A DNA stretch of 64,000 nucleotides. It comes from Nymphaea colorata. Lineage: Eukaryota > Streptophyta > Magnoliopsida > Nymphaeales > Nymphaeaceae. Positions 37,143 through 48,500 of the stretch are shown piece after piece. Each line of letters opens with the position of its first letter. The first letter of the stretch is position 1. Where the stretch lies: assembly GCF_008831285.2 (NCBI RefSeq), contig NC_045138.2:35145115-35209114 (forward strand), given 5' to 3'. Below the pieces are notes generated by a model. The model searched no databases, was not told where the DNA came from, and saw nothing but the letters and a program-made list of their open reading frames with translations. A program made the translations under genes and the position numbers.

Positions 37143-40100
37143 ATGGAGATGGGGAGCAGGCCCAAAACAAAGATAGTTTGCACCTTAGGTCCAGCATCCA
37201 TGTCCGTGGAGATGCTCGAGAAGCTGCTCAAGGCGGGCATGAACGTCGCTAGGTTCAACTTCTCTCACGGTACCCATGCTTACCATCAACAGGTGCTGGA
37301 CAACCTGCACGATGCCATGACCAATACTGGTTTACTCTGTGCGGTCATGCTTGATACCAAGGTAATTACCATGGCTCCTCTTTTGCTTCCTCTCCCTCTC
37401 CTTCTTTTCCGCCTTCTTGTGAGATGCGTGAGGGAGGGGCCGCGTGCGTGTACTGTGTATTCCCCCTCGGACTCCTTTGAACGACAGCGGCTTAGTTATT
37501 TGGCATGCATCCTACCACATAATGTAGAAACTAGAATGGACGATGAATGTCGTCTCCTTTTTCCCTTCGTTCATTTTGTATGCAAGTATGTCTAACATTG
37601 CCAGCAATATGACAAGTTCACGAAATGACTCATTGACCTCTTTGCATTTCTCAAGATTTAGCAAGGAATCGAACGAGGACACAGTTTTTTTCCCTACTTT
37701 CATCGGTTCTTCTTTGCCTGCTCTTCGTCGGCCTCTCAATCCCATCGTCGAAAATGCCAAAGTCTCGTCCTTTTTTCTTTTCAAATTTTTCTGGTTGCTT
37801 ATTTTGTTTTCTTTTCATTTCTCATCGACCTGTCTAATGGGCCCCATACATCTACGCTCTTCCAAGAAAGAACTCCACGTTATGATATCAATGTTTAAGC
37901 ACATATTGCAGTGCAGATCATCCAGCGAAGTTCTGCAAAGCCCTTTTTCATTCACCACAGGAGTAAATAGAGCCATCCCCTGCTTCGAACCATCAACCAA
38001 CAGCCAACGGCCAACGGCCTGGTTCACTAGTTCACGTCTCCCACTTCTCAGTCCTCTGTCTATGCTTTGTGATGAAAGAAAAGGGTTGTATCTTAGGGCA
38101 CTTGTTTTGCGGCTTTTGGCTTCCAAAGCATGCCAACATTTCTTCAAGAGTTACTTTGTATGCTTCTCCCGCAGAAAAGCTGATCTTGCCTATGCTCTAG
38201 TACATTCAGACGTCCTTAGATCATTCGTTTGTAACTCAAATTGGACTAACTGTTCCGCCCTTCTCAAAGTTAGGCTTACAATCTGCAAACCAACTGCTTG
38301 TGCAGTTGCATCTCACAGACAACAGAAGCTACCCAACTATCAGCGCGCACTTTCTATCTGTCGCAAAGAAAATCAAACATGTGAGGCACTTCTTATGTAT
38401 GAACTCGATATACTATCGGTGTACAAAATACAAGGGGATATAGGACAGGACAGGGAGTGATATAGGCAACAAGAACCATGAATGCATTCTTCTCCTCTTC
38501 TGGAATGCAACACACAAGAGATAACATCTTTCAACAGTGGGAAGAGAACCAGATTAATCTTCTTGCTTATTCGTTTTGACGTTATTTTTATTCGTTTTGA
38601 CGTTATTTTTATCCGTTTCGTCACTCCTTTTTCCTTTTCAAGTTTAGATAGCATTTTCGTAATCGCTCAACATTTTTGGCGGCTAGGTTGGTTTCCTTAT
38701 ATTAATAAGGTTCCTTTTTCATGTTCTTCCACCCTTTTTTAGCCTGCAACTACACTATGTCACTAACGTAAAAATAGCACATCGCAAGGAGCTTGGTGGT
38801 ATATGAAGTCCATTATATACATTAGTAATGGGTAGGGACTTTTCTTAATGCAGGGACCAGAAATTCGAACTGGTTTTCTTAAAGATGGAAAGCCAATAAA
38901 TCTTACGAAGGGGCAGGAGATCACAATTACCACAGACTACAGCATCAAGGGAGACACAAATATTATCTCGATGAGTTACCGCAAATTAGCAGAGGATCTC
39001 AAGCCCGGAAGTGTCATCCTCTGCTCGGATGGTACTATCACGCTTTCTGTCCTGTCATGCGACAAGGAACGCGGCCTTGTGTGTTGCCGTTGTGAGAACT
39101 CTGCGACTCTCGGGGAGAGGAAGAATGTTAACCTACCAGGCGTGATTGTTGACCTCCCAACTTTGACTGAGAAAGATAAAGATGATATCTTAAATTGGGG
39201 TGTCCCCAACAAGATTGACATGATTGCTCTTTCCTTTGTTCGGAAGGGTTCTGACCTTATCGAGGTCCGGAAGCTGCTGGGAGAGCATGCCAAGAAGATC
39301 CTTCTCATGTCTAAGGTACGCCGCCCCCATCTTCACTTGCCTCATCTATTGAAATCCTTTCCACTCTTCCACTCGTGAGGTTCCTTGTCTTTAAACGGTT
39401 GCTCTGTACAGGTCGAAAATCAGGAAGGAGTCACCAATTTTGATGACATCCTTGCTAACACGGATGCGTTCATGGTGGCCCGAGGAGACTTGGGCATGGA
39501 AATCCCCATTGAGAAAATTTTCTTGGCTCAGAAGGTCATGATATACAAATGCAATGTCCAGGGGAAGCCTGTTGTTACTGCAACTCAGATGTTGGAGTCG
39601 ATGATTAAGTCACCTCGCCCCACGCGTGCAGAAGCTACAGATGTAGCAAATGCAGTACTTGATGGGACCGATTGCGTAATGCTCAGCGGTGAGACTGCGG
39701 CTGGAGCATATCCCGAGCTGGCCGTGCGGACCATGGCCAAGATTTGCATAGAAGCAGAATCATCACTAGATTATGGGTCCGTCTTCAAAACCCTCATGCT
39801 CTCAGCACCCATGCCGATGAGCCCGTTAGAAAGTTTGGCTTCTTCAGCCGTTAAAACTGCCAATTCAGCAAAAGCAGCATTGATCTTGGTTTTAACAAGG
39901 GGAGGAACCACCGCAAGGTTGGTGGCGAAGTATAGGCCGGCGATGCCAGTTCTCTCTGTGGTGGTACCTGAGATAACCACCGACTCTTTCAACTGGTATT
40001 GCAGCGACGAATCACCAGCTAGGCACAGTCTCATTGTAAGAGGGCTGATCCCGCTGTTGAGCGCGGGATCAGCTAAGGCTTCTGATTCTGAATCAACGGA

Positions 40101-40224
40101 GCACGCGCTTGAATTTTCCATTCAGTATGCCAAAGATAAAGGTCTCTGCAGTCCTGGCGATTCTATTGTTGCATTGCACCGTGTAGGAACTGCTTCGATG
40201 ATCAAACTAATGACCGTCAATTGA
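37143..40224 (+). CDS. Cytosolic pyruvate kinase, 3 exons
   Basis: Exons 37143-37361, 38854-39315 and 39412-40224 join in phase 0 to give 497 residues. The enzyme transfers phosphate from phosphoenolpyruvate to ADP, the last step of glycolysis. Visible hallmarks are the nucleotide/PEP-site start ([12 protein letters not shown]), [18 protein letters not shown] split exactly by intron 1, the B domain in exon 2, the metal-binding [11 protein letters not shown] and [13 protein letters not shown] in exon 3, and [11 protein letters not shown]. The C-terminal domain starts near the SSAVKTA segment. There is no transit peptide, so it is cytosolic. It is about 13 residues shorter at the N-terminus than common plant isoforms; ATG at 37149 would start two codons later. 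Intron 1 is 1.5 kb. It is convergent with the RING ligase gene. Confidence 0.93.
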
Positions 40225-41027
40225 AGTTCTCGCAAACTGGCAGGAATAACAGGATTTTCTTTTTCCATGTTTTTCTTCGTTCGTGTGTGTGTCTTGTCCT
40301 GTGGTCCTAGGGTCAGCTCTTGTCTACCTCAGGCGCTGCATTTTTGTACGTTTTGCTAGTCCTCTAGCAGTTTTTGTTGTTTCTGGTAGTTCCTGAGATT
40401 CCCGACAGAAAATGCAGATTCGTTTTTTTATTAATGTAATAGTTGAGAATGTGAAAGGAACAAGTTGAATAATCACAGATCACATTGTGCTTTGCTGGAA
40501 CATTAGCTGCTGGTTTGACGCTCTATTCATTTCCCAGTGATGTTGATCCGGACAATTGGTTCCTTGCGTTGCTTGTCATCAACTTATTCATCAGTACATT
40601 ATTCATAACTGAGCAATGCACAAATCGACCATTGCTCGAGAAGAGCGACACATGCAAGCAATAATAAATTCTTCAACAGATAAAATCACAGATGTTGAGT
40701 AGCATATTATACATGATTTCGATCACCCTCTTTCTGGAGATACTGCGAAAAATAAAAAGAGATTGTTGGCGGGATGGTTTCCCATTACTTCTTACAAGGA
40801 TTGCTGCTACGAGCATTATAGAAAAGCTGATTGCTACTACAAGCATACAGATATACAAAAGCTTAATTATAGCAGTAGAGCACTTTCATTATCGCTCAGT
40901 AGAGAGGAACTCCACAACAGGTCAGAGGCAGAATATAACATACTTTGCTTTTGCGTGATTCACAAAGAGGGTTTATGTACACAGAGAATGAAGATCAAAC
41001 CGCCACTCGGCAATTTCAAATGGAACA

Positions 41028-42080
41028 TCAATTTTCATCTATTCTCGAAGCATTTCCAGGGAAAGAAGTATTATCACTCTGAGAGAACAACCCGTTAAAA
41101 GGCCACGGCATGGGTACCCAAAACCTCCTAGCGCTGTCTGCCCCTTCTTCCCCATCTCTTTCTGCAGTTCCCTCATCGTTACCTATCACCCCATTTCCCC
41201 CATCGGAACCGTTGCCGGAGCCGTGTGATTCTTTGGACTCGTCTACTGGCATCTGATACCGGCAAACAGGGCAGGAGCTGTGAAGCTCCAGCCATGGCAG
41301 AATACACTCAGAGTGGAATTTATGCTTGCAGGGCATCTCCCTAGCCTTGGACTCGAACTCAAAATCTTCTATACATATTGGACATCGCAGGTTCTCACCA
41401 ACTTGCACCGTGGGCATCGCATCAACTGCCTCCTTCTGAGCCGGCGGGGTCCTGTACCTGCTGGGATCATTTTCTGCAAGATGCTGCAGGAGCAGATCTA
41501 AGCCAGGCCCAATGAAATAATCTCCCAGGGAGGCGCCAACCCTGTTGTTGGAACCTGAGTCGCGACTCTGGCCTTGCGCCTGAGTCGAATCCAGCGCTCT
41601 TTGAAGGACTATCGCGTGATGGAAGGGATTTATCAATACCAAGCGATTCAGATCGCTGGCTTCCGGGTCGTCGGGCTCTGTCGCCATTCCTTCTCTTAGG
41701 CTTCTAAGCAGTTGAAGGATTGCAGCGCCCCCGCTCCTCCTCCTCCTCTGACCGGCTTCTGGTTCTCCATCTCCACCCACTGTTTGCTCATCATCCTCTG
41801 TCTGCAGTTGCCCTTCCTCTTCGCGATCGTCCTCCTCTACTCTTCTTCTGAACCTTCGTCGCCTCCGAGAAGGTCCCATCATGCCCAACAGGATAGGAGC
41901 CCACAGGGAGAGGGCCCAATCTGATTCCGATTCCGCGTCCTGAGAATCTCCCCTCCAGCTCTCCATCTCCTCCACAAACCCGCTATCACATACGGGGCAC
42001 TTCATCTCCACCTCCATAACCGGATTCACAACACGAGAGCACACATGACACCAGTATCTTCCGGCCGCAGCATCACCCAT
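41028..42080 (-). CDS. Zinc-ribbon/RING-H2 E3 ubiquitin ligase
   Basis: A single coding exon of 350 codons from the ATG at 42080, chosen because MGDAAAGRYWCHVC is the family's usual start. The frame stays open upstream to 42179 (383 codons), but a TGCAG acceptor-like site sits just before this ATG, suggesting a 5' UTR intron. An N-terminal zinc ribbon has Cys 11, 14, 28 and 31. Arg-rich and acidic tracts follow around residues 70-115. The RING-H2 spans Cys 233 to Cys 273 with C236, C251, H253, H256, C259 and C270, the C3H2C3 pattern. The architecture is that of plant RHC1A/SIRP1-type ligases, which move ubiquitin from an E2 to substrates. The substrate cannot be told from sequence. Confidence 0.9.
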   Translation of the reverse strand: MGDAAAGRYWCHVCSRVVNPVMEVEMKCPVCDSGFVEEMESWRGDSQDAESESDWALSLWAPILLGMMGPSRRRRRFRRRVEEDDREEEGQLQTEDDEQTVGGDGEPEAGQRRRRSGGAAILQLLRSLREGMATEPDDPEASDLNRLVLINPFHHAIVLQRALDSTQAQGQSRDSGSNNRVGASLGDYFIGPGLDLLLQHLAENDPSRYRTPPAQKEAVDAMPTVQVGENLRCPICIEDFEFESKAREMPCKHKFHSECILPWLELHSSCPVCRYQMPVDESKESHGSGNGSDGGNGVIGNDEGTAERDGEEGADSARRFWVPMPWPFNGLFSQSDNTSFPGNASRIDEN

Positions 42081-42760
42081 TCCTGCAGATCCAACAGCTA
42101 TCAACAAAATAACCCCAGAGGATGGCTCAAATACCTCAAAACAACCACCGACGGAAAATGGATCAGAGCCTCGTCGCACTCCAAGGACAAGAAATCAACA
42201 AAGAAACCAGAGTCAAACTTTCCGGTGATCGTTTAGGAACCGTTAAAAAAAAGAGAGAAAAAAATCTTTTTCCCTTCCGCTCTTCGAATCGGTAGCATAA
42301 AAGGACAGAAATATAAATTGAGAGCACGGAGAAGTAGGTTAATTGGGGTGCGATGCCAATTTGTGACTACAATAAGCTACGACATATATGATTCCCAACC
42401 AAATTTCTGAAGAGAAAAGAGGGCAGGGGAAGAAGAAGAAAAAGTCCTTGGCCAAATCTACATGCATGCAAAAGAGGGTTAAGAGATTTAACCTTTGTTG
42501 ATGTGGCCCTGTGATTGCTTCAGAATCCGAAGGAGGGGAGCAGGAGAGAGGAAGAGACGAAAGGGGATTGCAGGCAAGGGGAAGAAGGGATGCGTCGCCG
42601 TCGCTTTTCTTTTCCTTCTTATGTCGTGCTTTTTATGTTTCATTTCCCTTGGTTTTGTTCTTTTCGTTCAAGAGATGCGTAGGGGTGGGAACCCGGAACC
42701 TCATTTTCCTTGTCAAGAACAGACGGACACTCTCCCTCTCCTCATTTCTCTCTCATCCGA
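42081..42760 (-). promoter_or_regulatory. Likely 5' UTR, 5' UTR intron and promoter of the RING ligase gene
   Basis: On the minus strand a CT-rich leader (about 42760-42500) ends near CAACAAAG|GTTAAA. An AT-rich stretch then runs to TTGGATCTGCAG just before the start codon. This looks like a leader split by one intron of about 400 bp, but the donor is not a strong consensus. Confidence 0.4.
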
Positions 42761-43559
42761 TTCCATGGCATTAGCTATTTTTGGTTCCACCCACCGTTAG
42801 CCGACAAGTAACAAGCGTGAGTACGCTTTGTCCAGTTGTTTTCAAACACGCAAATGTTGATTGACCACACAAGCCAGGCATTTAAGATGTGTATAGTACC
42901 TGTTTGATAAGGCGTCATTACGTCCTGTTTTTCTACAAGCGTCATACTTCACAGTACCTAAAACATGGCTTTGCCCAATTTACCACTTAAATTCCTTGAC
43001 AAAGAACAGATCTGCCGGCTTTGGTTCTATGTCGTTAGTTGCCTTAAACTTAGGGAGCCTGTGTCTAACTTGCTTTCAAACTTCTTTTGTCATTTTACTT
43101 GGGAGAAACCGCCTCTTCCATTTTAACTTGTTTTGGGCCTAAGTGAACTTATGTCACATTATTTAACTCAGATGTCATGCTTGCGACGTTTGCATCTTCT
43201 TAAAAAATAGCAGAGCAGTAACGCATTGTGTAACCTCGATGGCGGGAGTCAAACTTCCAAGCCCAAAACCAAAAGGTATCAAGCCCAAAACCAAAAGGTA
43301 TGATAGGGTTTCTTGTAATTTTTTTTCTTGTTCTTACCTGTTAAAGGTTCCACATCACATGACCGATCTTTTTGCATTCGACAAAGGACCATCCTCTCCT
43401 GTTTTGCCTTTGCATTCTCCATTAGAAATTGAACATCTAGTTCTCATGCCTTCTGGCCTAGAGGTTTTACGGGGTTGTAGACTCTGCCTCATGCATGCAC
43501 TTGCGTTTGAGACATAACTCTTGTCATGACCCAGCCCACTCTTACATCAAGCTCGGGCT

Positions 43560-44155
43560 CGGGCTCAGGGTTTGATAGATACAACCCATCCCCTAATAGT
43601 TTTGATTCCAACCTAAAAAAGAATAAGAACTAAGACAACCAATCACTTAACAATCCTCTTTACAAGCCTTTTAAGATTTTTTTACAATCTTATGTACAAG
43701 ACTAAACTTTGAGAGCGTTACAAGCCACTACCTTAAAGCACATGCATCCGGCATATACCATATAGGACCTTAGGTCCACGTACCTTAGCAGTTTCAGTCA
43801 CAATAAAAAAAGATTAAAAATCAAAACAATCAATCACTTGACAACCTTCTTTATAAATCTTTTAAGATTATTCACAATGTAAGATATGAGACTAAACTTT
43901 TTAAAGTAGGGCGTTACAATCCTTAAGGCATACATGTCCACGCTTGTCCTGAACCAGCTTTAATACCAATGTAATGGTCAAGTTGGTAGATTTCAACACA
44001 TCCTCTAATAGCTTTGGTTTCAATCCCAAAAAAGCTATAAACCATAACTAATCACTTAACAACCTCTTTTATAAGTCTCTTCAGATTCTTCATAATTTTA
44101 GATAATTTTAGATACGATATTAAACTTTTAGGGTATTACAACTCTAACCGACCAA
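43560..44155. repeat. Three degenerate tandem repeats, about 200 bp each
   Basis: Copies start near 43570, 43790 and 43985. Shared words include CCTCTAATAGYTTTGRTTYCAA, AATCACTTRACAA, TTTAYAARYCTYTT and RCTAAACTTT...GTTACAA, with uneven loss between copies. A related copy in the opposite orientation lies near 57650-57990. It is likely a dispersed non-coding repeat family. Confidence 0.65.
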
Positions 44156-44670
44156 CAAGATATTTTTTGCTTCAGCTAAGCAAAGAGACTTGAGTTAATG
44201 AAACAACCATAAGTGGTGAGCAAAGGGAGAGAGCCTTGAATCAAATTGGATTCTGTCACCAGCCTTTTTCCCAAGGCGATGTGTGGGTCAGATGCGGTGG
44301 TAGGAGAGTCGCCGAGGTTAATCTGTCAAGTGGGAACGTTCGTTAATTAATTGGCCTTCATACTCTAGTCGACGAACAAAAAGGACTTTTAATGATGAAG
44401 CTTACTTATCCTTATTTCCCTTTTGTTTCTTGCCTACCGTTTCCTTCAATCTTTTGACTGAAACAACACAAAGTGGTAGATGAAGTATCGAAGCTTTAAA
44501 AACAAAATGATAGTCTTCAGGGTGTCAGGTAGAGAGTACTGTAGGAGAGGAAATAGTTAATAGTTGAGCCGCTTCCTAACAATCATTACTCCAAAATTCA
44601 TTCCAGCAAGGAATGAATGCATTTTGTACGTTCCACATTCAAAGAGACAAGCTTACGTTAGGAACGAGCC

Positions 44671-44671
44671 C

Positions 44672-44717
<46 letters not shown>

Positions 44718-44720
44718 ACA
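44671..44720. repeat. (CT)n(CA)n compound microsatellite
   Basis: CT repeats run from 44671 to 44692, then CA repeats to 44720. Confidence 0.92.
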
Positions 44721-45510
44721 AAGAAGGAAGAAAACCCACGAGGATCTTAATGTGGTTGGGATACCAAAGTTCGCTTACATCCATCGCTAAGGTTTTTTCA
44801 CCAACTCAGAATAGAGAATATAAGAGATAACCACCGCTCTTCAACATGAGAATTAGAGAGACACTACAAAAATGGCAAAACTTCCATAATGTGCTTATAA
44901 AATTTCAAGGAAATTAAGGAAACCTATTAAATAGCGATCATACTCCACACTAAACAGCTTATACTTCTCCGCCGCAGCTATGCCGAGAACAGAAGCAACT
45001 TAGGACCCATACAACAATGAAATAGCAAGAGAAGGGCTATTCTTCTCACACAGACACATCAGGAGCACTCTCTCTCCCCTTCCAAGGACCAACTGTTTTA
45101 TAAGGAAGGCCAACACTGGACCTAGCATTCTCAATTGGGGCTCTATTTGCGAAGAGGCAGCCTGATGCGGTTCATGCACTTGGAAAAATCTTCGCCAGAT
45201 TACTGTAATGATAGTCAGCTGGCAGGTTAGCTGTGGTTGGAGGTTATGCATGTAGGAGTGGAAGTGAACAGAAAAGTGACATCCCCTTGAATCAGGAATT
45301 TACTTCCCCTCCCTACAAGGCATCAAAGCATCTCAGGACTTGGCATAAGTTATTCATGGATTAAACACAGGAAAATCTATGCAAGCCAAATTTTGCAAAG
45401 AAAATATTACACAAACTCCTCTCCATGGATTCTGTTTCATTCTCAACAGTCATGTCAGCGAGACAACAAGGTCAAAATTTCTGACGACATGGCAGTAACT
45501 TTTTTGTTAC

Positions 45511-48500
45511 TTATCCACTTCTTAATGCTTTTATCCAGTCGATTTCAAGCTTAAAATCTCCAGGCCCAGATTTGGTGCCAGGAACACCTCCTTCAGCATT
45601 AACAGATAATGACATTCCAACAACACGGGAGGGATTCATTTCCAACCTTGCATCTACTATGTTTCCTCTCCATGTGGGTAGGTAGCTAGCAAGTGGAATC
45701 TGAAGCAAACAAAAGCCAACAGAAGTCTATCAAAAGCCAACAAAGTCAATCTGAAGAATAGAAGACTGCCAATAACTCATCCTCATATTGGCTCAACAAC
45801 CTCGTTTTATGATTATTTTCTTCAATAAAACATCATAACATTCCATAACTCAGCTTACCCTCTTCTCATTCTAAAGTGATTTGTAATTACCATTAGTTAG
45901 TTAGCAACACAAGCCAGCCAGGATCCAAAAACTTACCTTTGCAATGTACCAGTTACCTCTGGGGAGAACCACAAAAGCTTGCCATGTATTATCCTCTAAC
46001 TGACCAGGGGCATTAATCCAATTCTCTGTATAGATCTAGCATTCACCAAACCAATTTATGGATATGAATCAAGATCATTTACAATCAAGAATTTTGCACA
46101 GTGAGAGTTATAGTGGGGTACATACGGTAGATATGTAGCATCGGCCATCTCCCTTCAGCTTAAAGGCCAAAGTGTCATAAGGATCCAAATCAATGAAGCC
46201 ATCAAACTGCACAAGATGTTTTCAAATGAACCATCTAAAGAAAAGTTAGCAATCATTCTCTGTTTAACAATAAATTGTGTAGATTGTTACGATCTTCATA
46301 ACAATGAGACTTATTTCAAGCTAAAACAGAAGTCACAAACATCATAGCCAACATTAAGAAAAGCTGGAAAAGACACCATATTGACTAAGTATGGAGTTCC
46401 TTCAAGTGACACTGAAATCTAAAGAAAACAACATAACCTGGTTTCCTGTTAAAGAGACGCAAGAAGCTGAACAAATGCAACAAATCAGTTATGAATGTCA
46501 CATTTAGATCCCTCCAATTGTTAACACGACATACTGGATATAACATTCTTTGATTAAAGAACTAAAAAGTTTCCAGTCCCATTGGTATGAGACAGTTGTC
46601 CATTCATAGCGTGGCGATCAAGCACATCTAAGTAGAGAAGGTAAATGCAATAGCAGTTTATGCTAAAAAAGAATGCAAAGGACATTCTTTCCCATTCTAA
46701 CAATCACATAAATTTACATCACTCTAGTGACTAATCCATGATGGAAGCAATCACAATATCTTAATTTAGCTGGTAAGTACTTGGGCACACATGGAAACCA
46801 CTACGGGTAATGCTCCTATATTCATATGCTGAGAGATGGCATATTTAGAGATGGATACAAGCTGACACTCTTACATTCACCACTGTTGAAACAATTGAAT
46901 CGTGAGAACAGTAGAATACGAAGACAAATGTAACGTGGAAAAACCCTGGACTCGAGGGAAAAAACCATGATGGAGATCTCCGACGCCCACTAGCAGCGGG
47001 TCTATCTCTCTCTCTTAGTTTTTATTCACAACTTGAAATAAGGGTTACAAAGGCTTAAATAGAGCTCAACATGAACAACGGGTCGGACAGGGTCCAGACC
47101 CACACCCAAACATACAAACACGTCAACAACCACAATGGTTGAATGATATAGCTAAAATGTGGGGCACATAATCCTCTTCTGGTTAGAAGAAAGAAAGAGT
47201 GAGGGGGTATGGACGGCAGTATGTATAGATCTACGCCTGGTTGTGATAAAAGTAAAACAATTAAGCAATAAACCCAATTAGTTAGCATTAGTACACTATA
47301 CTGTGGCTAACAGATTGAACACTCACCTTCTTAGATCTCATTCCACAAAAGCCACTTCGGTTCATTCTCCATCTGGAACCATCAGATACTTCAGAAGAAA
47401 GATTGCCGGAAAATATACCTTCCGAATAGATATAATTCAGAGGTGTCAGAAATGTAAGTCCTGAGACCACAAGAAGTAGAGTGATAGAAATTCCAAAACC
47501 ATTCTCCTGGCTATGAAAAGGTGTTCTAAGAGAAACCCTTCATCTCCAGAATTACAGGACAAACAAGGTGCCGAGTAAGATCAAACTGCAGTACTTTCAA
47601 CTGAAGAACTTTAACATATAAAGCAATAACAATGTTCGTACCACCCAAATCAAGTATGTTTCCCAAAAAAAGGAGTGTAGTTGAGTAGTTCAAAATAGCT
47701 GGTCATGGATACCGGTAACAGTTGTGGAATGTCATGAGCAAACAATAGCTAGTTAACTTCTAATAGACAGAAGGAAATGAAAGATTATATCTACAACGAC
47801 CTCAGCTAATGACTGTGTTCATGTGCAAAGAACAATAGCAGACACAAGCTTCCATCTGCATTTCACAAGGGCATGATTCAAATCATTTTACAGCCCTGGA
47901 GAGAATTTAAAGTATTTTAATTGCTCAATCAAGAAGTGCCTTTCCATCTCACCATCTCACTCCCCTCACAAAGAAGTCCACCATTTCAGTGTCACCATTG
48001 GTGTTGTCTTGACTGGTTAGATCACAGATTTTCAAATTTTTGTGGTGACCCATAGATAATTCAGTTCTGAACCCAGAACAGAATGCATTAATAGGACTTG
48101 GCCATTTACTAGGTTGACATATTTTGGAACTTCCATCAGTGTTACCTGAAACACTTTTTGAACAGCCTGATACAGCCTTATATGGGCCAAATTAATACAG
48201 TAGATGTCACCAACAGATTTTTTCTTCTTGTAAAACAATCCACTTCCAATATGGATTGAAGACGTTGACCTTATTAAACAAAGCAAACAAGATAGCAGCT
48301 GGTAAATTTTAGACCAGAGTGGATTCATTGAGCATATCTAACTCTTTATGATCTAGACTTTTGTGAGAAAAATATTTAAGTCCAATTTTTGACAAAACCT
48401 TGTTGTGCATTTTTCCCTCTATTTTTTATTCTTTATTAAGAATACTTGCATTTCAATGCTTCAAATTCATTTTAGGCTCATCCATGTTTAAAGCACTCCA

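Larger units (their letters stand above)
42761..45510. other. Intergenic, repeats only
   Basis: No gene was seen. The region holds a three-copy degenerate repeat (43560-44155) and a (CT)n(CA)n microsatellite (44671-44720). Confidence 0.55.

Noticed and set aside
37543-38460. 305-codon open frame on the plus strand
   Set aside because: It lies wholly inside intron 1 of pyruvate kinase, shows no domain, has Ser/Phe/Leu-rich low-complexity composition, and is bounded by splice sites that join a perfect pyruvate kinase frame.
41028-42179. 383-codon version of the RING ligase starting at 42179
   Set aside because: The extra 33 residues are unlike the family, and an acceptor-like TGCAG precedes the internal ATG at 42080, which matches the usual N-terminus.
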